Shown here: in pieces, positions 21,681-33,542 of the stretch
Position numbering within the stretch: position 1 is the first letter of the stretch
How the letters are laid out: every line of letters starts with the position of its first letter
NCBI RefSeq assembly: GCF_023091745.1
Contig: NC_068915.1
Location: 55,982,001 to 56,046,000, forward strand
DNA length: 64,000 nucleotides
Reading direction: 5' to 3'
Source: Budorcas taxicolor
Taxonomy: Eukaryota; Chordata; Mammalia; Artiodactyla; Bovidae
The notes under the pieces: generated by a model
What the model was told of the DNA's origin: nothing
Database searches by the model: none
Seen by the model: only the letters and a program-made list of their open reading frames with translations
Translations under genes and position numbers: made by a program

Positions 21681-23512
21681 ATAAAAGGGTTTTAAATGAT
21701 TTTAAAATAATATAAACCTATTTGTGATTTACAAAATAATTTAGGCAGTAGTGCTGACAGTTATCTTTTACTCATAAATGAAGCTGGTAACCTACTGACT
21801 TCTCCTTAAAATTAAACAACCAAAGTCAAGACTTTACCACTATTGAACTATACAGTAATACAAAATTGTACTTCACTTATGCAAAAGATTTTAATTGCAT
21901 AGCAATTGTTATTAGGCACTGTTGTCAGAGATAAACTCTGTACTAGAGATAGAAACAGAGTCCCTTGTTCCCTCTAAAGAGCTCTCATCAAGAAAGACAA
22001 AAATAAATCCATGTGATAGGCACCATAAAAAAACAAACAAACAGAAACGACAAGACAAAGTGTGATGGAACCCTTAGTCTGGGTTTTAAAGGAGGTAAAC
22101 AAAGGAGCCAGAAGGGGAGGAATAAAGGCACACTTGGGCAACACCTTCTTGTATGTTAGTCAAGCGCAAGGTATAGAAGTGATTGTCTTCCATAGTGATT
22201 GTCTTATAAAGAAAGCAAAATGAGAAAAGATGGTAAAAAAGATCAGAGCAGCAGAAACCCACTATTTGGGGATAGAGGAAGAAGAATTGACAAATGAGAT
22301 AAAACAATTCCAGCACTAGGAAGAGAATCAAAAGCAGCAATGAGAACAGAGTGAATGTGTTTCAAGTAAAAGGGAATGGTTATTAGCAATAAATCCTACA
22401 GTGAGAACAAGCAAAGTAAAGCCAGAAGTAAATCCACTGGACTTGGCAGGTGGGGGGTTGCTGGAGTAACTGGGCAAAACAGCTTTTATGAGAGGCCAGA
22501 CTGAGCCTGACTGTGGGGGAGACAGTGTGAACTGACACCAAAGGACCAGTGGCACTGAATCCTGGCAATGAATATTGGAAAGTAGTGTTTTAAAACAAAT
22601 TACATTTTTAAAGAATAGTGCATGATAAAAAGAATAAAGGAATAAAAACATCAAGATGGAATAATGAAAGACAAAGTATTTGATAATCCCCATGTCATTC
22701 TAACACTGATTATAAGACTCTTAATAATACACAATGAGGTATTTTTAATGTTCAATTTTAATTTTTGTATTGAGCTTGCAGGTGTCAAGATTTTACTTTT
22801 GGCAGTTTGACATCTATACTTGAAAGAGTCCCAAGACCTAAGCAGGTATCAACTAGACAGATGGTCAAGATACAAAGACATTCTGCATTTTTTTTTTTCC
22901 TAGAGGTATTTAAAACCAAATGGTATCATAAGAATGTTAGGCTTATTATTCTTGGGGTGGTCAACGCATTTTAAAAGCTCTCTTTATTCTTCTGTACATG
23001 AGATTTAAAAAAAATGACAAACTATCTGATCCATTCTACTAAAGATAGATGAAAAAGTATAAAACTTAAAAGGAACCTTCTGCTAGGCTTAAAACAAATT
23101 AGTTTTTAAAATAATAATCTTTTAAATCAGTATCCTTGTTAAATAAGCAGCATACAGGAATAACGTGGAATAAGCTGGATGGTGGTGGTGACATTTAGAA
23201 TATTGTTACAAATCACACTGCCTGTTCTTAAAAATGAAGCCTTATTTCCTGAGGCAGCAACATATATGACTAATATTTTACACTATAAACTTACAGTCAA
23301 TAAAACAATCCAATTATTTTAATAATAAAATCATAGGAGGGCAACCTCAAGTAGCACCAACATATATCAATGCATGCACTGAAGTAGAAGGGGAGTCATA
23401 ACAGGATGTGAAACTTTATAAAAACATAAAATGTTAGTAATGATTTTTCAGAAAAGTAGTGTTTCTTCACACTCTAAGGAATTTAAAAATCCCTAGCATG
23501 AGAACCACTTAC

Positions 23513-23630
23513 CGAGCTCTTCATTTTCTATGACTTCAAATGTGGCCCAAATATCATCTTTTGTTGGAATTATATTTTTTATTGCTAATATGTCATTAGT
23601 TAACTCTTCTGCTTCCATCACAGGAGATAT
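23513..23630 (-). CDS. ARAP2: ARAP2 exon: RA domain, central part
   Basis: The acceptor is CTCTTGCAG and the donor is GTAAGT. The exon has 39 codons plus one base. The protein reads ISPVMEAEELTNDILAIKNI and continues IPTKDDIWATFEVIENEEL. The 'MEAEELTNDILAIK' stretch is the RA-domain helix that follows the second strand, and 'IWATFEVIENEEL' is the following strand pair. The last base G plus AA from the next exon make a Glu codon. There are no in-frame stops or frameshifts. Confidence 0.95.
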
Positions 23631-24039
23631 CTGCAAGAGAAGCAAAATTTCTTCAGAATATACATCAAAAACAGAAGTGGCCTTATGCTAGGGCAGTAAC
23701 ACCTGCCTGCCATCTACCACCTAATGATACTATGTGTCCTCTTAGTACGTTTAAGCAGTTTCTCCAAGCACCTAGGGGAAACAGCTTATTCCGATCTTCT
23801 CCATAATGTAACACATTTTCATGTATGTGTAAAAAGTGCCCATATAATCGGGAAGAATTTTTTTTGTTTTTAACTCAGTGAACAATTAAATAACTCAAAA
23901 AAGGAAGATGCCTAGTCATACTCAGAAAGACTGTCCACAGATATTGGATCCTATGGCCTTGTAGGCAAAAATCTTTTCACTCAGTTCTATAATCAGGAGT
24001 TCAAAATGGCTCAGGTATTTGGTTTGGGTTCTAAATTAT

Positions 24040-24430
24040 ACACAGTTGACTGCGGTCCACCATGCCAAAAAGCCCCAGGTTTAGTGGTGTGTGGTGTGCC
24101 CCGCCACGCCAAGTGACAGATGCTGGGCTGCCAAAGCCTGCTTTCAGGCCAAGGGCAGAGTCTGCAGAGTCAGCCTGGGAGTTGGCTCTCCGAGAGCTTC
24201 AGAGGTTCGGGCCACTGCATAAGTACCCCACCTTCTTCAGGGACTTTGGGGGTTTCTCATTTGCTTTCTCCCTGTTTTTGTTTTTACCAGTCTTACAGGC
24301 ATGCTGGCCAAAAGCAAGTTGGCTTTCTCCCGTTAGAATTTAGTTACAATGCTAAACAAATAGAACATGATTTCAGCGTTAGAATACTGCAGCTGCCACC
24401 TCCTTTCCACGTTTTCAGCACAAGCATGCA
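24040..24430. other. GC-rich unassigned block
   Basis: About 390 bases that are clearly richer in G and C than the surrounding intron. They do not resemble the SINE, LINE, LTR or DNA-element families seen elsewhere in the window. An open frame of 93 codons runs on the plus strand (24062-24343), but its translation looks like no family I know and it lacks splice context. It could be an old retrocopy fragment, an unrecognised repeat or a regulatory segment. Confidence 0.3.
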
Positions 24431-24592
24431 CCTATTAAAAATTTCTTAGAAAATGTGCTCATTTCCATTTCTCCTGTCCCTTATTGATCATAAGCATATT
24501 GCACATATATAAATAATATAAAACATCTTTCATTAGAGGTAACTCATATAGTCTGTCTTTTGGAGTTCGTGGAATACCTTTGGAATATATTA

Positions 24593-24786
24593 GGCTTCCC
24601 TGGTGGCTCAGATGGTAAAGATTCTGCCTGAAAAGCGGGAGACCTGGGTTCAATTCCTGGGTCAGGAAGATCCCCTGGGGAAGGGAATGGCTATCCAGTC
24701 CAGTATTCTTGACTAGAGAGAGCCTAGCGGGCTACAGTCCATGGGGCCACAAAGAGCTGGGACATGACTGAGCGACTAACGCTGAC
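24593..24786 (+). repeat. Bov-tA SINE
   Basis: Complete head and body between 13-bp direct repeats TTGGAATATATTA (24580-24592 and 24787-24799), which are still identical, suggesting a fairly recent insertion. Confidence 0.94.
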
Positions 24787-25549
24787 TTGGAATATATTAA
24801 CGATGCAGTGAAGTCCATTATTTGCTGTTTAGAAGAGGTCAATGTAGTACAGCCTTAAAAGAAAAAAAAATTAGCATATGGCAAAAGCAGAGAATGTTCA
24901 GGAATAGAAACCTTAGTAGATGAATGACTTTAGTGATGTCGCTCATCAGAATGGCTTTACAATATTTTAAGAAGTATAGCCCTTCCTTAAAAAAATAATT
25001 ACTGAGAAACAAAACTAGTGAAATAGTCGGCAGGGAGTTCCTCAGGTTGACATAGGAATGGAAGACTGGAACTCATTTCCTTGTTTCCATATGTTCCTAT
25101 ATGTTCCAGGTGATACCCAAGGCCCCTCTTCAGAACACCTAGAACTCTACAAAACACACTTTGGAATTAATTACTCTAAGTGATATACAAACCGAAATAA
25201 TGAACATCAGACTTGGAATATCATGACTAATGTTTGCATCCAGGCCTTAATGTTATTAATTCCCATTTCTACTCATATGAATGTGAGACATCACTGCTTC
25301 ACCTACCTCCTTGGGTTGAGGTAATGATTGGCTGAAATAAATATAAGAGCTGTGCAGAGTCTTAAGCACTAACTGGATGTTTATTTTTGTATAGTTTTTG
25401 CTATGTTTTTCAAGAGAATTTAGTATTTTCGTGGGTGAAACTGGACACTCTTTTATGTTAATATACTTAAAATACAAATTTTGCTTGATTTTAATAACTT
25501 CTGGTATGTCTCTATTAGATAAAATTAAAATGAACTAGTGAAGAGTTTA

Positions 25550-25820
25550 TTGGAGAAGGCAATGGCACCCCACTCGAGTACTCTTGCCTGGAAAATCCCA
25601 TGGATGGAGGAGCCTGGTAGGCCGCAGTCCATAGGGTCGCTGAGGGTCGGACATGACTGAGTGACTTCACTTTCACTTTTCACTTTCATGCATTGGAGAA
25701 GGAAATGGCAACCCACTCCAGTGTTCTTGCCTGGAGAATCCCAGGGACGGGGGAGCCTGGTGGGCTGCCGTCTATGGGGTCGCACAGAGTCGGACACGAC
25801 TGGAGTGACTTAACAACAAC
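25550..25820 (+). repeat. Bov-A2 SINE (two BovA units)
   Basis: Two BovA bodies in tandem (starting at about 25551 and 25693), each opening TTGGAGAAGG, joined by a CACTTTCACTTTTCACTTTCATG linker. Identical 13-bp duplications AGTGAAGAGTTTA lie at 25537-25549 and 25821-25833. The sequence is well preserved. Confidence 0.95.
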
Positions 25821-26040
25821 AGTGAAGAGTTTACGGGTAAGTGAAGTTAAGTCACGTGCTTTCACTATCCCTTTCAGCATAAGTGATAAGACATATGCCG
25901 AGATATCTCTACTACTTCCTCATGTCCCCTGTGATCAACATCACATGTTCAGCATAACAAACAGATGTGGCCAAGGAGTGCAAGGCAGCTCGTGTTAGTT
26001 CCACAGCTGAGTAACCAGTGTCAAATCATATGTAATCATT

Positions 26041-26257
26041 TGTGCGTGTGTGTGCTTAGTCGCTCAGTTTGTCCAACCCTTTGCAACCCCATGGGCTGTA
26101 ACCACCAGGCTCTTCTGTCCATGGGACTGTCCAGGCAGCATACTAGAATGGATTGTCATTTCTTCCTCTAGGGGATCTTCCTGACCCAGGTATAGAATCT
26201 GCATCTTCTGCACTGCAGGTGGATTCTTTACCACTGTGCCAACTGAGAATATCCCCG
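26041..26257 (-). repeat. Bov-tA SINE, antisense
   Basis: Direct repeats TATGTAATCATT at 26029-26040 and 26258-26269 flank a complete element with a short (GT)n at its left end. Confidence 0.92.
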
Positions 26258-26576
26258 TATGTAATCATTAAACATATATAAAATAATAATTACAGTATCT
26301 TTGACATAACTAAACTCCAGAAATATTTAAGACTCTGTTTTATATTGCACTTTAAAAAAGCTAAGAAGCTAAAACTGAATTTCTACTGTGAGATGGCAGC
26401 ATGTCTATCCTATGCACAAAGAAAGCAGTCTTATTCTCTTAAGGCTAAGTACAGACTATGGTAACATGAAAAGGATCTTTTAAATTCAAAACAAATGGTT
26501 AAGTAAAGTTATCAAGGAAGAGAAGAGTTATTTCATATTCCAGTACACTGAAATATTGGAAGTTAAAGTCTAGGAT

Positions 26577-26779
26577 CGGCTTTCCCGGTGGCTCGGCGGT
26601 AAAGAATCCACCTGCCAATGCCGGAGATGCAGGTTCAATCCCTGGGTTGGGAAGATTCTCTGGAGAAGGGAATGGCTACCCACTCCAGTATTCTTGGCAG
26701 GAGAATCTTATGGACAGAGGAGGCTGGTGGGCCATTGGGTCGCAAAAAGTTGGACACAACTTAGTGACGAAACATCAAC
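26577..26779 (+). repeat. Bov-tA SINE
   Basis: Flanked by AAAGTCTAGGAT (26565-26576 and 26780-26791). A small deletion in the body removes the usual CTACAGTCC segment. Confidence 0.92.
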
Positions 26780-26811
26780 AAAGTCTAGGATACAAGGATG
26801 GGGGATTTATA

Positions 26812-27530
26812 TACTAGTTGTTATTTATTAAGCACTTATGTACCACGTGGCTATGGTTTTTCCAGTAGTCGTGTATGGATGTGAGAGTTGGACTATAAAG
26901 AAAGCTGAGCACCAAAGAATTGATGCTTCTGTACTGTGGTGTGGGAGAAGACTCTTTAGAGTCCCTTGGACTGCAAGGAGACCCAACCAGTCCATCCTAA
27001 AGGAAATCAGTCCTGAATATTCAATGGAAGGACTGATGCTAAAGCTGAAACTCCAATACTTTGGCCACCTGATGCGAGGAACCGACTCATTGGTAATGAC
27101 CCTGATGCTGGGAAAGATTGAAGGCAGGAGAAGGGGACGACAGAGGATGAGATGGTTGGATGGCATCGCCGATTCAATGGACATGATTCTGAGTAAATTC
27201 CAGGAGTTGGTGAGGGACAGGGAGGCCTGGTGTGCTGCAGTCCATGGGGTCACAAAGAGCTGTACACGACTTAGCAACTGAACTGAACTATGTACCATGA
27301 TATCTGCTAAGTGTTTTACAGGCAGGATCTTACCAAGTCCTCAAATTAATGCTATTATATAAATACTGTAATCTTCCCTCACTAGAAAGGTAAGCAAATA
27401 GAGACTCAGATGGGAGTATATCCGTTGTCTCCTGTCAAGAAGGTAGGAAGATGAGCAGCAGATGTTAGAGCTCAGGCTGTTCTACAGAACCTATAGAACA
27501 TCCTAACCACAACCAGAAGAACAAAGGGTG
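26812..27530 (-). repeat. MIR SINE split by BovB
   Basis: Left arm 26812-26845 (TTATTTATTAAGCACTTATGTACCA) and right arm 27289-27530 (GATATCTGCTAAGTGTTTTACAGGCAGG, AAATAGAGACTCAGATGG) are consecutive parts of an antisense MIR. The right boundary is approximate. Confidence 0.72.
26846..27288 (+). mobile_element. BovB 3'-end copy
   Basis: A 5'-truncated BovB of 0.44 kb with the target duplication TATGTACCA at 26837-26845 and 27289-27297. The reading frame from VYGCESWTIKKAEHQRIDAS through SILKEISPEYSMEG to the 3' end is open for 147 codons, but it covers only the tail beyond the RT catalytic motifs. Confidence 0.92.
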
Positions 27531-27709
27531 GTCTCCAAATGACTAAAACATGGGATTCCCAGAGGATATTGGCAGGAAGAGTCACACTTGTCATGATTTG
27601 AATTGGACATATAAGAGAGAAAAAACAATGGAAAATTCAAGATACGTAGACTAATGCTAACAGTTATGATTCTCAACAGTATTCTTTACATTCCATATTT
27701 GGGACTCAC

Positions 27710-27784
27710 CCGAATTATAATACTGCAGTCAGGTTCCTTTCTTTCTACATATACTTCAATTAACAAATCTCCAGCCTGGGAAAC
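27710..27784 (-). CDS. ARAP2: ARAP2 exon: start of Ras-association (RA) domain
   Basis: This 75-bp exon has 25 codons (VSQAGDLLIEVYVERKEPDC, then SIIIR). The acceptor is CCTTTTTAG and the donor is GTGAGT. It encodes the first beta strands of the ubiquitin-like RA fold, where 'LIEVYVERKEPD' is the opening strand and turn. ARAP-family RA domains bind Ras-family GTPases (Rap1 in some members); the partner for ARAP2 is less settled. The exon is phase 0 to 0 and joins cleanly to 30389-30457 before it and 23513-23630 after it. Confidence 0.94.
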
Positions 27785-30388
27785 CTAAAAAGGGCAGATG
27801 CGAAGACAGCAAATGTAAGTACGTTGCAAGGACACACACAATACTTAAGATGGTTCAAAAGTCCTAGTCATATTTCTAGAAATTTTATAACAATGAAATG
27901 GGATCAATCTCCCTGTTAAGAACATAAGGATACCCATTTTCTGGATACAGTTAAGGATGAGGTATCTACACAAATGATATAATCAGCAAACACAATCACA
28001 TACCATTTTTCTTGTCTTTTATTCAAAAGTATAGTGTCCCCACATACCCTTAACTGGCTACAGTAGAAAGAGATGGTAAGGCCAAAAATCGAAATTTGAA
28101 GATAAATTAGGTCAGAGCTGTATTAAAATTACAAATAGAAAATGTATACTTAGCAATAAGAATTAAAAGTGAAGTGACAGAATATAAGAATATAATAAAA
28201 TTTTTATTTTAATTACCTTTAGCCAAACATCAAGTGCTAGGTTATTTGGGTCACTATTATACCTAAGAAGACACACTAAGTGAAGAATACACAAGGCAGG
28301 CAATACAAAGCATAAGATGTCACTAGGTAGATTGACAGAATCATGTGAAGAAGATTAACAGAGAACCAAACAAATCTATGAAAAATATTTTGAGTTGCTT
28401 TTTTCAGAAATTCCCTTAAGTTATGTAATCACTCAGAAGTCACATCCATCACTCATTTTTAGAAAAAGATCATAATGGAGAAACGATCATTTCAAAGTTA
28501 AATTTGCCTCAGAATAAAACCTGCCGAGTAAATTTATGGGGCAAACATTAAAAATGTACTCTGAAGAGCTGTTCATAGTTATTCTGACACTACAGGCTTA
28601 GCAAAGCTTATTTCCAATTTTTCCTCCTTATGTTTAGAGCTACATAAAAATGCTATGGAAGAAAAGATACAGTTGACATTTTTACTTTCCCCTGTGTTTG
28701 TATAAACAACTCTCCGGGAAGGACACATTTTAAAAATTAAAAAAGCAAACACAAAGAATTCATACAGTGTAGCCAAAAACAAGAATAGCTCAGAAAATCA
28801 AACAGGAATAAGACTTAGAGTCTGTCAAAAAACTACTTCAGACAAGTTTTGAATGGACTGGAGAAAAACTCCAGCAAAACAACAGATTTTTTCCAAACTG
28901 TTCTACTTTTCTTCCGAATTGCTTTATTTTATAGACAATTCTTTTCTTATTTTAGCAATACTTACTTCTACTTAATTAGAAAGTGTTCAAGACTCATTTC
29001 TTTATTGCAGTATGAATACAAATGATAAAACTGCAGAATGGCACTCATACTTTATCCAATAACCATATAGATAGCGCTGCCAAAGATTACCCTTAGGCTC
29101 ACACAATGCTTTGCTTCATATCTGAAACTCTCTCCAAAAAGCAAGAATCTAAGAGAACCAACTGCTAATGAGCCACATTTTTTTTAGCGTTACTGCTAAC
29201 TCATCTGGAGGCTGCATTAATTACTTTGGGTCAAAATGGAAGAAACACTTTCTTACAGAATTAATGTCACAGTAGTGGGCTTCCCTGGTGGCTCAGATGG
29301 TAAAGACTCTGCCTGCAGTGTGGGAGACCTGGGTTCGATCCCTGGGTCGGGAAGAATCCCTGGAGGAGGGAACGACTACCCACTTCAGTATTCTTGCCTG
29401 GAGAATTCCATGGCCAGTGGAGCCTGGCGGGCTACAGTCCATGGGTTCACAAAGAGTCAGACATGACTGAGTGACTAATACTTTCACTTTTCACTGGTAC
29501 TAGGGGATCTACGCATTTGAACGAAAGCCTTTCCTCATCTCTCTCATATGGAATGATAGCTCTGACAATTTCTCTAAAGTAGTTGTGTGTATTTCAGGAA
29601 TGAAGTGCACTTAGTGTTTGATTAATAAGAAAGCATTCACCTCATACTCTAAGTGTACCTACAAAGAGAATTTATTTGACCCATTTGTCTTATCTACACT
29701 GGTACCCTGAATCCACTATAATTGCTAGTTATTAGAAGACAAAGCCAGCCTCAAAAAAGTCCCGTGAATATTCATCAAACAAGGAAAGGTACCCTGGAAA
29801 AGCAGTAGTGCAACCTGAACACACAAATCCAATATGATGCAACCGAGGACAGTAAGGAAGATCTAGAAAAGTCAACTTAAGAAATAAATTAACATGTTAT
29901 GAAGTGCACAATAGAAACAGTCCCACCAGTGCAATCATCCAAGAGCATGCAAAGCAAAAGCATATAAGAAATAACTTATAATTTCAAAAGCATAATAGAA
30001 AGAATCATTAGGGAGTCTGAATTTTCTGTTTATTTTAGTATTTATTTTGACTTTAAATGCTTCCTTTGAAATCCACTGGTATTTTCAATAGTGCTTCATA
30101 AATGAAAACTGATTTCAAAAAGGACATTGTGATAAGACTGGAACTAACTTTTCCATCTGTGTTTTGAAAACGTTACATTAGCATACTTTGGCATTTTGTA
30201 TGTGTCATGCTACAGAATTTCAAAACTGTTTTATCTAGGTTTTTTTTCCCCATTAGTTTTACTTTGCTTCAAATAGGAATTTGAAAATAAACACAACAAA
30301 TGTTTACTTACAATGAAAGTTTTTTGTTTGTTGTTTTTGTTTTTTTTTTTAATTTTTTCAAATTGGAGATCTAACTATTACTACTCAC
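27785..30388 (-). other. ARAP2: ARAP2 intron
   Basis: One Bov-tA SINE (29278-29500) is clear. The rest, 27785-29277 and 29501-30388, has no repeat or gene that I recognise, except T-rich tracts near 30240 and 30320-30350 and a pseudo-exon-like stretch at 28217-28262 (see findings). Confidence 0.75.
29278..29500 (+). repeat. Bov-tA SINE
   Basis: A well-preserved head (GGGCTTCCCTGGTGGCTCAG, box B GGTTCGATCC) and body. The end extends into CTTTCACTTTTCACT. The duplication is not evident. Confidence 0.92.
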
Positions 30389-30457
30389 TTGAGTGTCTTT
30401 CCACTTGGTAATAAAGCTATTCTCTATGTCCATTTGTTTGACTTGGTCTTCTTTAAC
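30389..30457 (-). CDS. ARAP2: ARAP2 short exon: linker between RhoGAP and RA domains
   Basis: This is a 69-bp exon of exactly 23 codons (VKEDQVKQMDIENSFITKWK, then DTQ), with acceptor TTTTAAACAG and donor GTGAGT. It is charged and helix-prone and connects the end of the RhoGAP domain to the Ras-association domain. Both splice phases are 0, so skipping it would shorten the linker without shifting the frame. No alternative-splicing signal can be proven from sequence alone. It is too short to have been noticed as an open reading frame, but the reading frame and splice sites agree with both neighbours. Confidence 0.94.
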
Positions 30458-31936
30458 CTGTTTAAAATATAATTTGGGACATTCTAATAAAATACAAGGT
30501 GTGATGGTACTCATCCTCACATAACTTTCTTCAGGAATTTAAAGACTGACATGTTAAAAATAAATGAGAATGGCCATCTTCATCAGCAGGGGCCCACACA
30601 GCTAGGGCAGATATAAAATCAACAAGACAGAGGCTCATAAAGTTCAGAATATCTTATGATGATGCCACTTTAGGCTACACATTCCATCAGTGGCATCCCC
30701 TTTGCTGAGGTGCATTAAGAAGCAAAGTGGCTGATGAAGGGTTCAATAGAGTTTATGTACACTGAGAATAAAGACTTCTTTTATCAGAAATGTTCATTAA
30801 GGGCTTATGAAGTTTCCACCCTTTGGTTAAAGTTGGACTTAACAAAACTATGTAGATAAACATTTTTACTACTATAACAGTACAAAAACAGAAAATCAAG
30901 AAAGCATGCAAAGCCACACATGTTTTTTTTCAGTCTTTCATTTCCCAGCATCAGAACTATTGTGAAGACATTGCTATTGATCAAAAACAGTAGACACATA
31001 AAGGAAGAGATAAAAAGGAGATCAAGAAGCAAAGAGAATTCAACAACTGTTCATTCCTACATAAATTAAGATATGAACTTTGTTATTTTATTAAAATATA
31101 CTTTCTTTTCCTTTTTTAAGCAATCTTGTGAGGAGTTATTGTAAGAACGTATGAACTACAAAAGTTAACCTATTACCATTAACCTATTTGATCATCTGGT
31201 AAAGACACAATTCTGGAAAAGAAGGGGTCTTGTACAAGAGTACTTAACAGAATGCCTGGAAAGGTTTAATGACAACACTGAGATGGCAGAAACATTCAGG
31301 CAGTGGAAATGGACCTTTCACCCAGGTCCCCTACATCCCCCCACCATATTCAAATCCTAGGCTTATTTCTTCTGTTTTTACTCCTTTGAAATAAAAGAAA
31401 TTATCCCTATTCTAAGAGTTTTCTGATGAAACATGAAAATATGAACTTCATAAAATAGCAAATTGAAAAGTCCAATAATTAGAATAGAGATGACTTAATA
31501 AAAACCACAAAATATTACTTCAGAATTTTTTTTCCAATTCATGCACAACTAAACAAAAACTCTAAAATGCTTTCAACTGCAAAATTTATCAGCCTGATGT
31601 AATTTACTGAATTTGTGAATTTCATAATTTCACACCTCTAAGTAGACATACTTAATGCATACACATACTGAGAAAAAAAAACATAAAAACACTATAAATA
31701 GAAGTATTCTGTGCAACAGACACCAGATGGTAAAAAAGCTTTAAAAGCAGCCAAATTTAAATGAATGGCTATAGCTTAAAATGCTAGTTATAGCTGAAAA
31801 GTGAAGGATCATGTACCTATCCTTTATTTTTAAATATTCCTAAAGACATGAATAAAGACATCCTAAAATATATATTTTTGTTTGCAAACAATAACATCAA
31901 AACTATTTTAACAAGGGCAGGATATAAAATATTTAC
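30458..31936 (-). other. ARAP2: ARAP2 intron without recognisable repeats
   Basis: This intron of about 1.5 kb is AT-rich and contains no SINE, LINE or open frame that I can assign. It separates the RhoGAP end exon from the linker exon. Confidence 0.75.
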
Positions 31937-32084
31937 CTCAAAAATTTCAACATAATTATTAATTAAGTCTTCGATTACATTCACTTCTTCACTAGTTTGT
32001 CCCTTAGTTTGAAACAAACAGGAGGAAAAAACCAAGGCCAAATTGTGGGCACTCATGTGATTGATTTCTGAGCATTTCTGAACC
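31937..32084 (-). CDS. ARAP2: ARAP2 exon: C-terminal half of RhoGAP domain
   Basis: The acceptor is GTCTAACAG and the donor is GTAAAT. One base completes an Arg codon, followed by 49 codons ending exactly on GAG. The sequence NHMSAHNLALVFSSCLFQ is the RhoGAP signature helix (N-x-M-x-x-x-N-L-A-x-V-F). The segment VNVIEDLINNYVEIFE is the last helix of the fold. With the two preceding exons this completes the RhoGAP domain. The exon ends in phase 0, so the next two exons (69 and 75 bp, both phase 0 to 0) form in-frame cassettes. Confidence 0.96.
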
Positions 32085-33319
32085 CTGTTAGACAAAAGCA
32101 GTACTTGTTACAACACATTTCTATGTGAAAATTTCATAAAATGTATGTCTTCATGTTCATTTATCCTCTTTTATTTTTTAAACACAAACATATTGAAAGT
32201 CACTGATATTAAAGGTGGAGTGGTGATTTAAAGAAAAATACATAGTTCTTTTTTCCAAGTATCCTTCAGGTTTAAGAACATTAGAAAAGACTACTGTCGA
32301 AGATATTACTACAAGTTACAAAGCATTACTTGCTCATCGCTTTAGAAGAAGGACCCCCCTCCCCAATATCCAGACAATTCTACAGATGTGACAACCTGTA
32401 GCTAAGGCATAAAGGTGTGCTTGCAGAAAGGTGTCAAATGACTTATAGGATGAAAGCATAAATAAAAGAGAGACAGGGGGCAGTAGGTAAGCAGGAAATA
32501 AGGCAAGAATGACAAATTGGGAGGCATAAAGTAAAGAGTTCCAAATTCAAAGTTCAGGGCAACTGTTGAATTTCTCAGCCCATCCTTATCAGGTGAGAAA
32601 ATGGTCAAAAGTGTTTGAATGGTTATTCAAAATAAGACACCTCTCAGAAAGCAATCTCTTTTACAATGAACAGACATGAAGAGAGTCAATTCTCCCAATC
32701 AGTAGGCTACAACACCAGTTTTACAAAGAACTTTCAAGTACTCACGAATGTTTTATAAGTTCAAAGTAATTAAGAAAACAACCATAGCCATCACCCCAAT
32801 AAAAGGAAATTTACAATGATAAAAATGCAGAACTCTAACTGATGCCCATGGAAATATCAGTTAATTCTATCACTGACTATAGACTTAACAGCTGCTCAAT
32901 TGCCTGTCTACTTTTGTGAATGTCTAAAATACATGCTAAAAAAGGGAGATCAACTCTATCTAAGGAATAAAGCAAGACTAGGTAGGTACACCTAACTATA
33001 AAGGGCAAAGATTCTAGTAGGTACAAGGAAAATAAGGAAATATGACAGCAATATATACGATAGTGTAAGAAACAATGAAATACCAAATTGCATAGGGGAG
33101 ACAGAGCAAGCTTGATCATCATGTATGATTGATAAGATGCAAAAGGCATTGCAAGTTAATAGAGAAGGATGTCATAATTGTGGGCATCCCTCGCAAAACC
33201 ACTCTGTACTTTTTAAAATCACACTAGATATAAATATTTGGAAATTTTATCTGCAAGTCTGCCTCTGTTACTATTAGAATCTAAGCATCCCACAGCCAGA
33301 GACTGTGTTAATCATACTG

Positions 33320-33542
33320 TGGTGGTGGCGGTTTAGTCGTAAGTTGTGTCCAACTTTGTGACCCCATGGACTGTAGCCTGCCAGGCTCCTCTGTCATGGG
33401 TTTCCCTAGGTGAGGATACTGGAGTGGGTTGAGGAGTGTGTTGCCATTTCCTCCTCCAGGGGATCTTCCCGACCTGGGGATCGAACATGTCTCTCCTGCT
33501 TGGCAGATGGATTCTTTACCACTGAGCCACTAGGAAAGCCCC
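33320..33542 (-). repeat. Bov-tA SINE, antisense
   Basis: Flanks TAATCATACTG (33309-33319) and TAATCACACTG (33543-33553) form its duplication. There is a small internal duplication GAGTGGGTT/GAGTGTGTT in the body. Confidence 0.9.

Larger units (their letters stand above)
13896..23512 (-). other. ARAP2: ARAP2 intron
   Basis: Contains SINEs, a MIR-like piece, a MaLR-like LTR split by SINEs, and an old L1 split by BovB, all listed separately. No assignable content was seen in 14520-15080, 15310-16210, 16420-17200, 17340-18270, 19335-20430 and 21690-23512. The stretch 21900-22150 looks like a degenerate old SINE or LINE but cannot be named with confidence. Confidence 0.8.
23631..27709 (-). other. 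ARAP2: ARAP2 intron
   Basis: Holds a GC-rich unassigned block (about 24040-24430), four Bov SINEs and a MIR interrupted by BovB, each listed separately. The stretches 24800-25535, 26270-26560 and 27535-27709 show nothing recognisable. Confidence 0.8.

Noticed and set aside
24062..24343. A 93-codon plus-strand open frame as a possible gene
   Set aside because: No family resemblance, no splice or promoter context. The low-complexity hydrophobic end looks like chance in GC-rich DNA.
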